Shown piece after piece: positions 1 to 8,027 of a stretch of DNA of 64,000 nt. Source of the stretch: Allosphingosinicella indica (GTDB lineage: Bacteria > Pseudomonadota > Alphaproteobacteria > Sphingomonadales > Sphingomonadaceae); assembly GCF_900177405.1 (NCBI RefSeq), contig NZ_LT840185.1, positions 248,001-312,000 of the forward strand, in the 5' to 3' direction. Position 1 is the stretch's first letter. Each line of letters opens with the position of its first letter. The notes under the pieces are model-generated. The model worked only from the letters and a program-made list of their open reading frames with translations. It had not been told where the DNA came from and did no database searches. The position numbers were made by a program, and so were the translations under genes.

Positions 1-419
1 GCATCGACGGACTGGTCTGGGCCGAGGAGAATGCCGAAAGCCTCAGCTTCGGCGATGCGGGCTTCGATGCCTACACCATCGCCTTCGGCATCCGGAACGT
101 CACCGACATACCGGCAGCGCTGCGCGAGGCGCATCGCGTGCTGAAGGTCGGCGGGCGCTTCTTCTGCCTGGAGTTTTCGACCACCACCTGGCCGGGCTTC
201 AAGACGATCTACGACCGTTATTCGCATGAGGTCGTGCCGCGCATCGGCAAGGCCGTCGCCGACGATGAGGACAGCTATCGCTACCTCATCGAATCGATCC
301 GCCGCTTCCCCGATATGCCGGCCTTCACCGCGATGATCCGCGAAGCCGGCTTCGCCAACGTTTCCGCGACACCGATCCTCGGCGGGCTCGTCGCCATCCA
401 CAGCGGCTGGAAGATTTGA
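1..419 (+). CDS. ubiE: UbiE, demethylmenaquinone / 2-methoxy-6-polyprenyl-1,4-benzoquinol methylase (3' part)
   Basis: This is the C-terminal part of the SAM-dependent C-methyltransferase of ubiquinone synthesis; the start lies before the window. Reading from base 3, the open frame shows the family pattern: an AFGIRN motif after the AdoMet fold, then EFS in the strand after GGRFFCLEFS, a DRYSHEVVPRIG stretch and the usual ending GLVAIHSGWK. The remaining length of about 138 residues fits the last half to two thirds of a 240-250 residue protein. The stop codon overlaps the TTG start of ubiB by three bases, so the two quinone genes are probably translationally coupled. Confidence 0.95.
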   Translation, partial: IDGLVWAEENAESLSFGDAGFDAYTIAFGIRNVTDIPAALREAHRVLKVGGRFFCLEFSTTTWPGFKTIYDRYSHEVVPRIGKAVADDEDSYRYLIESIRRFPDMPAFTAMIREAGFANVSATPILGGLVAIHSGWKI

Positions 420-1948
420 CCACGCCTGCAGTACACATCTGGCGGCTCCTGAAATGGGGCCGGGTGCTGGCGCGGCACGGCGCGTTGCGCGGGATCGAGC
501 GTGATCCCAACACGCCGACCCCGGTACGGCGGCTGGCGCGGATCGCGCGGTTCGGCGCGCGCGTGCCCAAGCAACCGGCCTATTCCGAAGCCTTCCAGGC
601 GATAGGCCCGGCTGCGATCAAGCTCGGCCAGGCGCTCGCGACCCGGCCTGATCTGGTCGGCGAAGATGCCGCGCACGACCTGCTCCGCCTCCAGGACCGG
701 CTGCCGCCCGCGCCTTTCGAACAGATCAAGGCTTCGGTCGAACAGGCGCTGGAAGGACCGCTCGAGCGCTTCTTCTCCGACTTCGATCCCGAACCGGTCG
801 GCGCCGCGTCGATCGCGCAGGTCCACCGCGCGGTGACCACCGACGGGCACCAGGTGGCGGTAAAGGTGCTTCGGCCCGGCATCGAAGATGATTTCGCCCG
901 CGCGCTCGACACCTATGAGTGGGCGGCGGCGCAGGTCGAGGCGATGGGCGGCGAGCCGGCGCGGCTCCGCCCACGGCTCGTCATCGCCCATTTCCGCCAG
1001 TGGACGATGCGCGAACTGGACTTGCGGCGCGAGGCCGCCTCCGCGTCCGAACTGCGCGAAGGCATGGCGGCAGAAAGCGGTTTCTTCGTCCCCGCGATCG
1101 ACTGGAGCCGCAGCGCACGCCGGGTGATGACGCTCGAATGGATCGACGGCATCAAGCTCACCGACCGCGCCGCGCTGGTCGAGGCGGGCCACGATCTGAA
1201 AGCGCTCGCCCGCACATTGGTGCGCGCCTTCCTGCGGCAGGCGGTGGTCGACGGCTTCTTCCACGCCGACCTCCACCAGGGCAACCTCTTCGCGCTGCCC
1301 GACGGGCGGCTGGCGGCCATCGACTTCGGCATCATGGGCCGCGTCGACCGCCAGGCGCGGCTGTGGCTCGCCGAGATTCTCTACGGTCTTATCACCGGCA
1401 ATTACCGCCGCGTCGCCGAAATCCATTTCGAGGCGGGATACGTGCCGCCGCACCACAATGTCGCCGAGTTCGCGACGGCGCTGCGCGCGGTCGGCGAGCC
1501 GATCCGCGGGCTGCCGGTCAAGGAAATCTCCGTCGGTCAGATGCTCGACGGCCTCTTCACCATCACCCGCGATTTCGACATGCCGACGCAGCCGCACCTG
1601 CTGCTGCTCCAGAAGACGATGGTGATGGAGGAAGGCGTCGCGACCGCGCTCGATCCCGACATCAACATGTGGGAGACGTCCGAGCCGTTCCTCAAGGAAT
1701 GGCTGCGCACCGAACTCGGCCCTGAAACCGCGCTCGCCGACAAGCTGGTGCGCGATTTCCGGACGCTTGCCGGGCTCCCCGATCTCGTCCGCCGGATCGA
1801 GCTCGCCTATCCCAAGCCCGGCGCCGCGCCGCCGCCGCCGCCGCTTCCCGATGTCATCGTCGTCCAGCCGCACCGCTACGTCGCGCTCGCCCTCACCGCC
1901 ATCCTCGCCGCCGCCGCCGGTGCCGGCGCGATGTGGCTGCTCCATTGA
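416..1948 (+). CDS. ubiB: UbiB, ABC1-family atypical kinase of ubiquinone biosynthesis
   Basis: Membrane-associated ABC1/ADCK-type kinase-like protein (510 aa) needed for ubiquinone synthesis; it is now regarded as an accessory ATPase rather than the C6 hydroxylase once assumed. The sequence shows the family signature KLGQ near residue 69, the alanine-rich loop AASIAQVH near 130-137 that replaces the glycine-rich loop, VAVKV with the ATP-binding Lys near 150, HADLHQGN at about 283-290 and AIDFG at about 301-305. A proline run and one transmembrane helix close the C-terminus (about 487-508), as expected for UbiB. The TTG start overlaps the ubiE stop codon, which supports this start and an operon. 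Confidence 0.95.
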   Translation: MTTPAVHIWRLLKWGRVLARHGALRGIERDPNTPTPVRRLARIARFGARVPKQPAYSEAFQAIGPAAIKLGQALATRPDLVGEDAAHDLLRLQDRLPPAPFEQIKASVEQALEGPLERFFSDFDPEPVGAASIAQVHRAVTTDGHQVAVKVLRPGIEDDFARALDTYEWAAAQVEAMGGEPARLRPRLVIAHFRQWTMRELDLRREAASASELREGMAAESGFFVPAIDWSRSARRVMTLEWIDGIKLTDRAALVEAGHDLKALARTLVRAFLRQAVVDGFFHADLHQGNLFALPDGRLAAIDFGIMGRVDRQARLWLAEILYGLITGNYRRVAEIHFEAGYVPPHHNVAEFATALRAVGEPIRGLPVKEISVGQMLDGLFTITRDFDMPTQPHLLLLQKTMVMEEGVATALDPDINMWETSEPFLKEWLRTELGPETALADKLVRDFRTLAGLPDLVRRIELAYPKPGAAPPPPPLPDVIVVQPHRYVALALTAILAAAAGAGAMWLLH

Positions 1949-1958
1949 TGCGCGCGAT

Positions 1959-1983
1959 TGATGCGCATATATCATGCGCATCA
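1959..1983. promoter_or_regulatory. Perfect inverted repeat over the ccdA start, candidate CcdA/CcdB operator
   Basis: TGATGCGCAT, five spacer bases (ATATC), then ATGCGCATCA form a perfect 10-base inverted repeat. The right arm contains the likely ccdA start codon. A further half site, TGATGCGC, occurs in direct orientation at 1946-1953 over the ubiB stop. Ribbon-helix-helix antitoxins of the CcdA family bind such palindromes and repress their own operon with the toxin as co-repressor, so this is the expected autoregulatory operator. The binding role is inferred; the symmetry is seen. Confidence 0.6.
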
Positions 1984-2231
1984 TGCCGAGCCTGAACCGC
2001 AAGTCCGCCACGCCGCGCCGCGCCACCAACGTGTCGCTTCCCGCCGATCTGATCGAGGAAGCGCGCAAGCTCGACATCAACATCTCGCAGGCCTGTGAGC
2101 AGGGACTGGCGCAGAAAATCTCCAAGACCCGCGCGGAAATATGGCAGGAAGAGAATCGCGAGGCGATCGAGGCTTGCAATGCCTGGGTCGAGGAGCACGG
2201 TCTCCCGCTCGCCAAATATCGCATGTTCTGA
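1974..2231 (+). CDS. ccdA: CcdA-like type II antitoxin
   Basis: An 85-residue antitoxin. The N-terminal half carries a ribbon-helix-helix DNA-binding fold (beta strand around ATNVSLP, residues about 18-24, then two helices), and the charged C-terminal half (KTRAEIWQEENREAIEACN) matches the CcdA region that wraps the toxin. Its stop codon overlaps the ATG of the toxin gene by one base, the usual coupled order antitoxin then toxin. A second in-frame ATG at 1983 is possible. The pair sits between ubiB and coaBC, which are core metabolic genes commonly close together in this group, so the module looks inserted. Confidence 0.88.
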   Translation: MRIMPSLNRKSATPRRATNVSLPADLIEEARKLDINISQACEQGLAQKISKTRAEIWQEENREAIEACNAWVEEHGLPLAKYRMF

Positions 2232-2530
2232 TGGCGCGCTTCGACGTGTATCGGCAACCTGGCGCCAGCGGTTATCTGCTGGACTGCCAGGCCGAGGTTC
2301 TTTCCCAGCTAAGCACGCGGTTCGTCGTTCCCCTCATCCCGCCCGATGCGGCGCCGCCGGCAAGCCATCGTCTGAACCCATCATTCCGTGTGGACGGGGA
2401 AGAGATGCTGATGTTCACGCAATTCGCCGCATCCGTGCCGGTGCGAGAGCTAGGAGTGCCTGTGGCGTCGCTCGGGGACGAACATGGTGCGATCATGAAT
2501 GCGCTCGACATGCTGATGACGGGTTATTGA
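2231..2530 (+). CDS. ccdB: CcdB-like type II toxin (gyrase-targeting family)
   Basis: A 99-residue toxin matching the CcdB family: FDVYRQP near the start, a YLLDCQAEVL strand, VVPLIP near 33-38, then MFTQFAASVPVRELG and the C-terminal helix with NALDMLMTGY. The family poisons DNA gyrase by trapping the GyrA-DNA intermediate. In E. coli F-plasmid CcdB the last three residues, Trp-Gly-Ile, are essential for toxicity. Here the protein ends Thr-Gly-Tyr, so the tryptophan and isoleucine are absent. It may be a weakened toxin, have another target, or use a different contact. Translation is coupled to ccdA by a one-base overlap. Confidence 0.85.
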   Translation: MARFDVYRQPGASGYLLDCQAEVLSQLSTRFVVPLIPPDAAPPASHRLNPSFRVDGEEMLMFTQFAASVPVRELGVPVASLGDEHGAIMNALDMLMTGY

Positions 2531-2531
2531 G

Positions 2532-3719
2532 ATGAACGGCAAGCGCATCCTGCTGATCGTCGGCGGCGGCATCGCGGCGTATAAGGCGGCCGAGCTCATC
2601 CGGCTGATCCGCAAGGACGGCGGTTCGGTGACCTGCGTGCTTACCAACGGCGGCGCGCATTTCGTGACGCCGATGACGCTGGCCGCGCTCAGCGAGAACA
2701 AGGTCTATTCCAGCCTGTTCGACCTCAAGGACGAGGTCGAGATGGGGCATATCCAGCTCTCGCGCGCCGCCGATCTCGTCGTGGTGGCGCCCGCGACCGC
2801 CGATCTGCTCGCGAAGATGGCTGCGGGCATCGCAGACGATCTGGCGACGACCTTGTTGCTCGCCACCGACAAACCCGTGCTCGCCGCGCCGGCGATGAAC
2901 GTCCGCATGTGGCAACATCCCGCGACGATGCGCAATGTGGCGCAGCTTCGCGCCGACGGCGTCATAGTGCTGGAGCCGGACGAAGGCGAAATGGCGTGCG
3001 GCGAATATGGCCCGGGCCGCCTGCCCGAGCCGCCGGCAATTCTGGACGCAATCCGCGCGCGGCTGGCGGGCAGCGTCGGGCCGCTGAGTGGACGCCACAT
3101 CGTCGTCACCGCCGGGCCAACCCACGAGCCGATCGATCCCGTGCGGGTGATCGCCAACCGTTCGTCGGGCAAGCAGGGCTTCGCGATCGCTGGGGCGCTG
3201 GCGGCGCTGGGCGCTCGCGTCACGCTCGTCGCCGGGCCGGTCGCGCTCGCCACCCCCACCGGCGTCATCCGGCAGGACGTCACGACCGCGCAGGAAATGG
3301 CCGAAGCGGTGGACGCCGCGCTGCCCGCCGACGCCGCGGTGATGGTCGCTGCTGTCGCCGACTGGCGTGTCGAGCCCGCGACGCAAAAGCTGAAGAAACG
3401 CAGCGGCCCGCCACCGCTCGAATGGCAACCCAATCCCGACATCCTCGCCGATCTCGCCGCCGATCCGCGCCGCCCACGCCTGCTCGTCGGCTTCGCGGCC
3501 GAAACGCACGATGTGCTCGCCGAAGCCGCCGCCAAGCGCGATCGCAAGGGCGCCGACTGGATCGTCGCCAACGATGTGTCGGGCGACGTGATGGGCGGCG
3601 AAGACAATCAGGTGCATCTCGTCACCGCCGACGGCACCGAAAGCTGGCCCGCCGCCTCCAAAGCCGAAGTCGGCCGCCTGCTCGCCGACCGCATCGCCGA
3701 CGCTATCAAGGACCAATGA
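2532..3719 (+). CDS. coaBC: CoaBC, bifunctional phosphopantothenoylcysteine decarboxylase / phosphopantothenate-cysteine ligase
   Basis: Bifunctional coenzyme A biosynthesis enzyme (395 aa). The N-terminal CoaC flavoprotein domain (about 1-180) has the active-site His near 73 (MGHIQLSR), the PAMN motif at about 120-123 and the reactive Cys in [10 protein letters not shown] near 156. The C-terminal CoaB ligase domain starts near 186 with [14 protein letters not shown] and the dimer/nucleotide motif NRSSGKQG, and later shows KLKKRSG and GFAAET. It lies one base after ccdB and overlaps dut. The order ubiB, coaBC, dut is common in sphingomonads. Confidence 0.97.
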   Translation: MNGKRILLIVGGGIAAYKAAELIRLIRKDGGSVTCVLTNGGAHFVTPMTLAALSENKVYSSLFDLKDEVEMGHIQLSRAADLVVVAPATADLLAKMAAGIADDLATTLLLATDKPVLAAPAMNVRMWQHPATMRNVAQLRADGVIVLEPDEGEMACGEYGPGRLPEPPAILDAIRARLAGSVGPLSGRHIVVTAGPTHEPIDPVRVIANRSSGKQGFAIAGALAALGARVTLVAGPVALATPTGVIRQDVTTAQEMAEAVDAALPADAAVMVAAVADWRVEPATQKLKKRSGPPPLEWQPNPDILADLAADPRRPRLLVGFAAETHDVLAEAAAKRDRKGADWIVANDVSGDVMGGEDNQVHLVTADGTESWPAASKAEVGRLLADRIADAIKDQ

Positions 3720-4156
3720 TGATCGATATCCGTCTCCAGCGCCTTCCCCACGGCGAAGGATTGCCGCTTCCCGCCTATGCGACAGAACATGCCGCGGGGC
3801 TCGATGTCGTGGCGGCGGTGGATGTGACGCTGGCGCCGGGTGCGCGTCACGCGGTCGCCACCGGTTTTGCGATCGCCATCCCGCACGGTTACGAAATGCA
3901 GGTCCGCCCCCGCTCCGGGCTGGCACTCAAGCATGGCATCACCTGCCTCAACACGCCGGGAACGATCGACAGCGACTATCGCGGCGAGGTGAAGGTGATC
4001 CTCGCCAATCTCGGCGCCGAGCCGTTCGAGGTGAAGCGCGGCGAGCGGATCGCGCAGCTCGTGCCGGCGGCCGTCCAACAGGCGCGGTTCCACGAGGTCG
4101 ACGCGCTGGACGATACGGCGCGCGGCGCGGGCGGATTCGGTTCCACCGGCCGCTGA
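3719..4156 (+). CDS. dut: Deoxyuridine 5'-triphosphate nucleotidohydrolase (dUTPase)
   Basis: Trimeric dUTPase that hydrolyses dUTP to dUMP and pyrophosphate. All five family motifs are present in order: AGLDV (26-30), RPRSGLA (63-69), [13 protein letters not shown] (78-90) with the catalytic Asp region, RGERIAQLV (107-115) and the glycine-rich C-terminal [10 protein letters not shown] (135-144). The length of 145 aa is normal. Two ATGs lie next to each other at the coaBC stop (3716 and 3719); the second is chosen because the AAGGA at 3708-3712 is six bases from it and only three from the first. Coupled to coaBC. Confidence 0.96.
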   Translation: MIDIRLQRLPHGEGLPLPAYATEHAAGLDVVAAVDVTLAPGARHAVATGFAIAIPHGYEMQVRPRSGLALKHGITCLNTPGTIDSDYRGEVKVILANLGAEPFEVKRGERIAQLVPAAVQQARFHEVDALDDTARGAGGFGSTGR

Positions 4157-4242
4157 TCCGGGCATCGACAGCCCTCCCCCTTTTGAGATACTATACGCAC
4201 CATTAAGCGGCATCCGGGCCGCTGAGGGTTGGGAGGCGTGAC

Positions 4243-4659
4243 ATGAAAGCTCTTGTCTTGGCGGCGGCGATGGTGCTCGGCGCGATGCCGGTCGCGGCGG
4301 CGGAAGTGCAGACGGCCGAAGGCGATTGGTCCAATCTTCCCGAGCTTCGGCTCGCCCAGCGGCGAGTGATCAGCCCGATCATGGTCGGCCAGATCCACAA
4401 TCTCATCGTGCTCGGCGAATGCTCGATCCCCGGCCAGAACAAAAAGAAGCTCGACATGACCGTGCCCTTTGCGGTGCAATTCTCGCCCGACGGAGCGTTG
4501 GAACGGGTGGTGATGAAGCCAGTCGGCTGCGCGCAGGCGGAAAGCATCCTCGGCGGCCAGGTCGTCGAGATGATCGCCGACGGCACCTTCAAGCGCCCCA
4601 AGTCGACCGTAGGCGAAGGCTGGTACAAGGGCGAGATCAGCTTCAGCTCGCAGACGTGA
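4243..4659 (+). CDS. Secreted hypothetical protein
   Basis: A 138-residue protein of unknown function with a clear signal peptide (hydrophobic core after MKALVL, cleavage probably after VAAA near residue 20). The mature part is about 118 residues with an ISPIMVGQIHNLIVLGECS segment and two cysteines (in GECSIP and VGCAQ) that could form a periplasmic disulfide. An IR-poor 80-base gap separates it from dut. Its TGA is overlapped by the GTG start of the following E1-like gene, so the two are coupled. I do not recognise the family. Confidence 0.8.
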   Translation: MKALVLAAAMVLGAMPVAAAEVQTAEGDWSNLPELRLAQRRVISPIMVGQIHNLIVLGECSIPGQNKKKLDMTVPFAVQFSPDGALERVVMKPVGCAQAESILGGQVVEMIADGTFKRPKSTVGEGWYKGEISFSSQT

Positions 4660-5414
4660 GTTTCAGCGACGCGCAGCTCGACCGTTACGCGCGTCACATC
4701 GTTCTGAAGGAGATAGGAGGAGCCGGCCAGTCCCGGCTCCTCTCTTCGCATGTGCTGCTGATCGGCGCGGGCGGGATCGGATCGCCCGCGATCCAGTACC
4801 TCGCCGCCGCTGGCTTCGGACGGCTGACCATCGTCGATGACGATGTCGTCGATCTCGCCAATCTTCAGCGACAGACCTTGTTCGACACCGGCGATATCGG
4901 CGACAGCAAGGCAGAGACGGCGTGCGCGGCGGTGGCGCGGCTCAACCCCGACGTCGAGTGCGCCGCGGTGACGGAGCGGCTGCAACCGGCCAACGCCGCG
5001 CGCCTGCTCGCCGGCGCCGACGTCGTGATCGACGGCTCCGACAATTTCGCGACGCGGCTGACGGTTAGTGACGCCTGCGTTGCTGAACGCATTCCGCTCG
5101 TCTCGGCCGCGCTCGGCATGTTCCAGGGCCAGATCGGCCTATTCCGCGGCCATGAGTCCGGTCAGCCCTGTTACCGCTGCTATGTCGGCGATGCGTTCGA
5201 CGCCGAGGATTGCGATACCTGCTCGGAGCTAGGGGTGCTGGGCGCGATGGCCGGCATCATGGGAAGCTGGGCCGCGATGGAAGCGATCCGCGCCGTCACC
5301 GGCTTCGGCCCCGATCAGGCGGGCAATATCCACATCTTCAACGGCACCGCCCCCACGATGCGAAGCGTCCGCATCGTCAAGGATCCTGCCTGCAAAGGCT
5401 GCGACCGGGCCTGA
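4656..5414 (+). CDS. MoeB/ThiF/HesA-family E1-like adenylyltransferase
   Basis: ATP-dependent enzyme that adenylates the C-terminal glycine of a ubiquitin-like sulfur carrier protein such as MoaD or ThiS. The 252 residues show the nucleotide-binding GAGGIGS at about 37-43, the Rxxx-Q region in NLQRQTLF (69-76), DGSDN at 126-130, a candidate catalytic Cys at 189 (TCSELGVLG, aligning with ThiF Cys184) and two zinc-binding pairs, CYRC at 172-175 and CKGC at 246-249. There is no rhodanese domain. The GTG start overlaps the stop of the preceding gene. Whether it serves molybdopterin or thiamine synthesis cannot be decided here. Confidence 0.9.
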   Translation: MSFSDAQLDRYARHIVLKEIGGAGQSRLLSSHVLLIGAGGIGSPAIQYLAAAGFGRLTIVDDDVVDLANLQRQTLFDTGDIGDSKAETACAAVARLNPDVECAAVTERLQPANAARLLAGADVVIDGSDNFATRLTVSDACVAERIPLVSAALGMFQGQIGLFRGHESGQPCYRCYVGDAFDAEDCDTCSELGVLGAMAGIMGSWAAMEAIRAVTGFGPDQAGNIHIFNGTAPTMRSVRIVKDPACKGCDRA

Positions 5415-5444
5415 CGGGCGCCGGTCGCATCCTCGTTCCCCCCC

Positions 5445-7970
5445 TCAGGTCTTCTTCGGCGCCTTCTTCGCGGCCGCTTTCTTCGCCGGCGCCTTTCGAC
5501 CCTTCTTCTTGGCCGGCCCCTTGGCGGCGCGGTCGTCGATGAGCTGGGCGGCCTCTTCCAGGGTCAGCGCGTCCGGCGCCACCGTCTTGGGCAGCGTCGC
5601 ATTGGTCGTGCCGTCGGTGACGTAGGGGCCGTATCGGCCCTCCATCAGCTTGAGCTCCAGCTCGGTGCGCGGGTGCTGGCCGAGCATCTTCAGCGGCTCG
5701 CGCGATGCACCGCGGGCGCCCGGCCCCTTCGCCGCCGCCTCGGCGAGTTTCACCACCGCAGCGTTCATGCCGGTCTCGAACACTTCGGCGGTCGATTGCA
5801 GCCGGGCATATTTGCCGTCGTGCGCGAGATAGGGGCCATAGCGGCCGATGCTGGCGGTGATCGGGTTGCCGGTCTCCGGATGATCGCCCACGGTGCGCGG
5901 CAGCGACAGCAGCTTGAGCGCCCATTCGAGATCGACGTCGCCCTGGGGCAGATCCTTGGGGATCGATCCGCGCTTCGCCTCCTTGCCGTCGCCGAGCTGG
6001 ACATAGGGGCCGAAACGCCCGGTGCGCAGCGTCACCGCTTCGCCGGTCGCGGGATCGCTGCCGAGCTCCACCGGCCCGGCATCGCCGCCCGCCGCTTCCC
6101 CGCCCTGGCCGAAGCGCCGGGTGAACTTGCATTCGGGATAGTTGGAGCAGGCGACGAACGCGCCAAACTTGCCGCCGCGCAGCGCCAGCCGCCCTTCCCC
6201 GCACGCCGGGCAGAGCCGGGGATCGGTCCCGTCCTCCTTGTCGGGAAACAGATACGGCCCGAGGAAATCGTCGAGCGCCGCCGTCACTTCGGACGGCTTC
6301 TGCTCCATGATCTCTGCGGTCTTCGGTTTGAAATCGCGCCAGAAGGCATCGAGCACCGCCTGCCACTGCGCGCGGCCGCCGGAGATGTCGTCGAGCTCTT
6401 CCTCTAGTCCCGCGGTAAAATCGTAGGAGACGTAGCGTTCGAAGAAGCGTTCGAGGAAGGCGGTGACCAGCCGGCCGCTCTCTTCGGGCCAGAAGCGGTT
6501 CTTCTCCAGCCGCACATATTCGCGGTCCTTCAGAGTCTGCAGCGTCGCGGCATAGGTCGAGGGTCGGCCGATGCCGAGCTCCTCCATCTTCTTGACCAGC
6601 GAAGCCTCAGAATAGCGGGGCGGCGGCTGGCTGAAATGCTGCTCGGCATGGACCGCCTTCTTGTGCGGCGCATCGCCTTCGCGAAGCCGCGGCAGGCGGC
6701 GCGAATCCTCGTCTTGATCGTCGTCACGCCCTTCCTCGTAGAGCGTCAGGAACCCAGGGAAGAGCACGACCTGCCCGGTCGCGCGAAGCGCCGTGCGACC
6801 GGTCGGGTCGGCAAGCTCCGCCGTCGTCCGCTCGAGCCGGGCCGAGGCCATCTGGCTCGCCAGCGCGCGCTTCCAGATCAGTTCGTACAGCCGCGCGTGA
6901 TCGCCGCTCCCCGCCCGGTCGCGGCCGAAATCGGTGGGCCGGATTGCCTCGTGCGCTTCCTGCGCATTCTTGGCCTTGGTCTCGTAATGGCGCGGCTTGT
7001 CGGGGACGAACCCCGCGTCGTAGCGGTCCGCCACCGCCTTGCGCGCCGCCGAGATCGCCTCCGGCGCCATCTGCACGCCATCGGTCCGCATATAGGTGAT
7101 CGCGCCGTCCTCGTAGAGCGCTTGCGCAAGCCGCATGGTGTGGCTGGCGGCGAAGCCCAGCTTGCGCGCCGCTTCCTGCTGCAAGGTCGAGGTGGTGAAC
7201 GGCGGCGGCGGGTTGCGCGACAGCGGCTTGGTCTCGACCGACTGGACGGTGAACCGCCCAGCCTCCACCGCCGCCTTCGCGGCCATTGCGCTGCCCTCGT
7301 CGCCCAGGGTCAGCCGATCGATCTTGTCGCCGTTGAAGCGGACGAGGCGGGCGAGGAACTCGGTGCCGTGGGCCTCCATCGTCGCCGCGACGCTCCAATA
7401 TTCCTGCGCCCGGAACAGCTCGATCTCGCGCTCGCGATCGACGACCAGCCGCAGCGCCACCGACTGCACGCGGCCCGCGGACTTGGCGCCCGGAAGCTTG
7501 CGCCACAGCACCGGCGAAAGCGTGAAACCGACCAGATAATCGAGCGCGCGGCGTGCGCGATAGGCGTCGATAAGGTCCTCGTCGAGCGCGCGCGGCTTCG
7601 TCATCGCCTCCGTGACGGCATTCTTGGTGATGGCGTTGAAGGTCACCCGCTCGACATTCGCAGGGAGCGCCTTGCGTTTCCGCAGCACCTCCTGGACATG
7701 CCACGAGATCGCCTCGCCCTCGCGATCGGGATCGGTAGCGAGGATCAGCGCGTCGGCCTTCTTGGCCTCGTCGGTGATCGCCTTGAGCTGCTTTGCCTTG
7801 TCGGCATAGGCCTCCCACTCCATCGCAAACCCGTCATCGGGGTTCACCGACCCATCCTTGGGCGGCAGATCACGGACGTGGCCGTAGGAAGCGAGCACGC
7901 GGTAGCCGCCCCCAAGATATTTTTCGATGGTCTTAGCCTTGGCGGGCGATTCGACGACGACGAGCTTCAT
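5445..7970 (-). CDS. topA: DNA topoisomerase I (type IA)
   Basis: Relaxes negative supercoils through a 5'-phosphotyrosine intermediate (841 aa). The Toprim domain is at the N-terminus with ESPAKAKTIEKYLG (catalytic Glu7) and DPDREGE at 80-86. The active-site tyrosine is Tyr293 in AITYMRTDG. The C-terminal third has one four-cysteine zinc finger (CPACGEG ... CSNYPEC), then several degenerate topoisomerase C-terminal repeats with GRYGPY and GRFGPY motifs, and a Lys/Ala-rich tail typical of alphaproteobacterial TopA. It is separated from dprA by 57 bases, a pairing common in this group. Confidence 0.97.
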   Translation of the reverse strand: MKLVVVESPAKAKTIEKYLGGGYRVLASYGHVRDLPPKDGSVNPDDGFAMEWEAYADKAKQLKAITDEAKKADALILATDPDREGEAISWHVQEVLRKRKALPANVERVTFNAITKNAVTEAMTKPRALDEDLIDAYRARRALDYLVGFTLSPVLWRKLPGAKSAGRVQSVALRLVVDREREIELFRAQEYWSVAATMEAHGTEFLARLVRFNGDKIDRLTLGDEGSAMAAKAAVEAGRFTVQSVETKPLSRNPPPPFTTSTLQQEAARKLGFAASHTMRLAQALYEDGAITYMRTDGVQMAPEAISAARKAVADRYDAGFVPDKPRHYETKAKNAQEAHEAIRPTDFGRDRAGSGDHARLYELIWKRALASQMASARLERTTAELADPTGRTALRATGQVVLFPGFLTLYEEGRDDDQDEDSRRLPRLREGDAPHKKAVHAEQHFSQPPPRYSEASLVKKMEELGIGRPSTYAATLQTLKDREYVRLEKNRFWPEESGRLVTAFLERFFERYVSYDFTAGLEEELDDISGGRAQWQAVLDAFWRDFKPKTAEIMEQKPSEVTAALDDFLGPYLFPDKEDGTDPRLCPACGEGRLALRGGKFGAFVACSNYPECKFTRRFGQGGEAAGGDAGPVELGSDPATGEAVTLRTGRFGPYVQLGDGKEAKRGSIPKDLPQGDVDLEWALKLLSLPRTVGDHPETGNPITASIGRYGPYLAHDGKYARLQSTAEVFETGMNAAVVKLAEAAAKGPGARGASREPLKMLGQHPRTELELKLMEGRYGPYVTDGTTNATLPKTVAPDALTLEEAAQLIDDRAAKGPAKKKGRKAPAKKAAAKKAPKKT

Positions 7971-8027
7971 AATGTCCCTTGCACTCTCACGTGTACGCGC
8001 GAGGGTGGAAAGCGACTGTGGGCCGCG

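Noticed and set aside
281-2257. Very long open frame on the minus strand opposite ubiB (658 codons)
   Set aside because: It lies wholly antisense to ubiB and the ccd genes, has a low-complexity Arg/Asp/Glu-rich translation and no family motif. It is a GC-codon-bias shadow.
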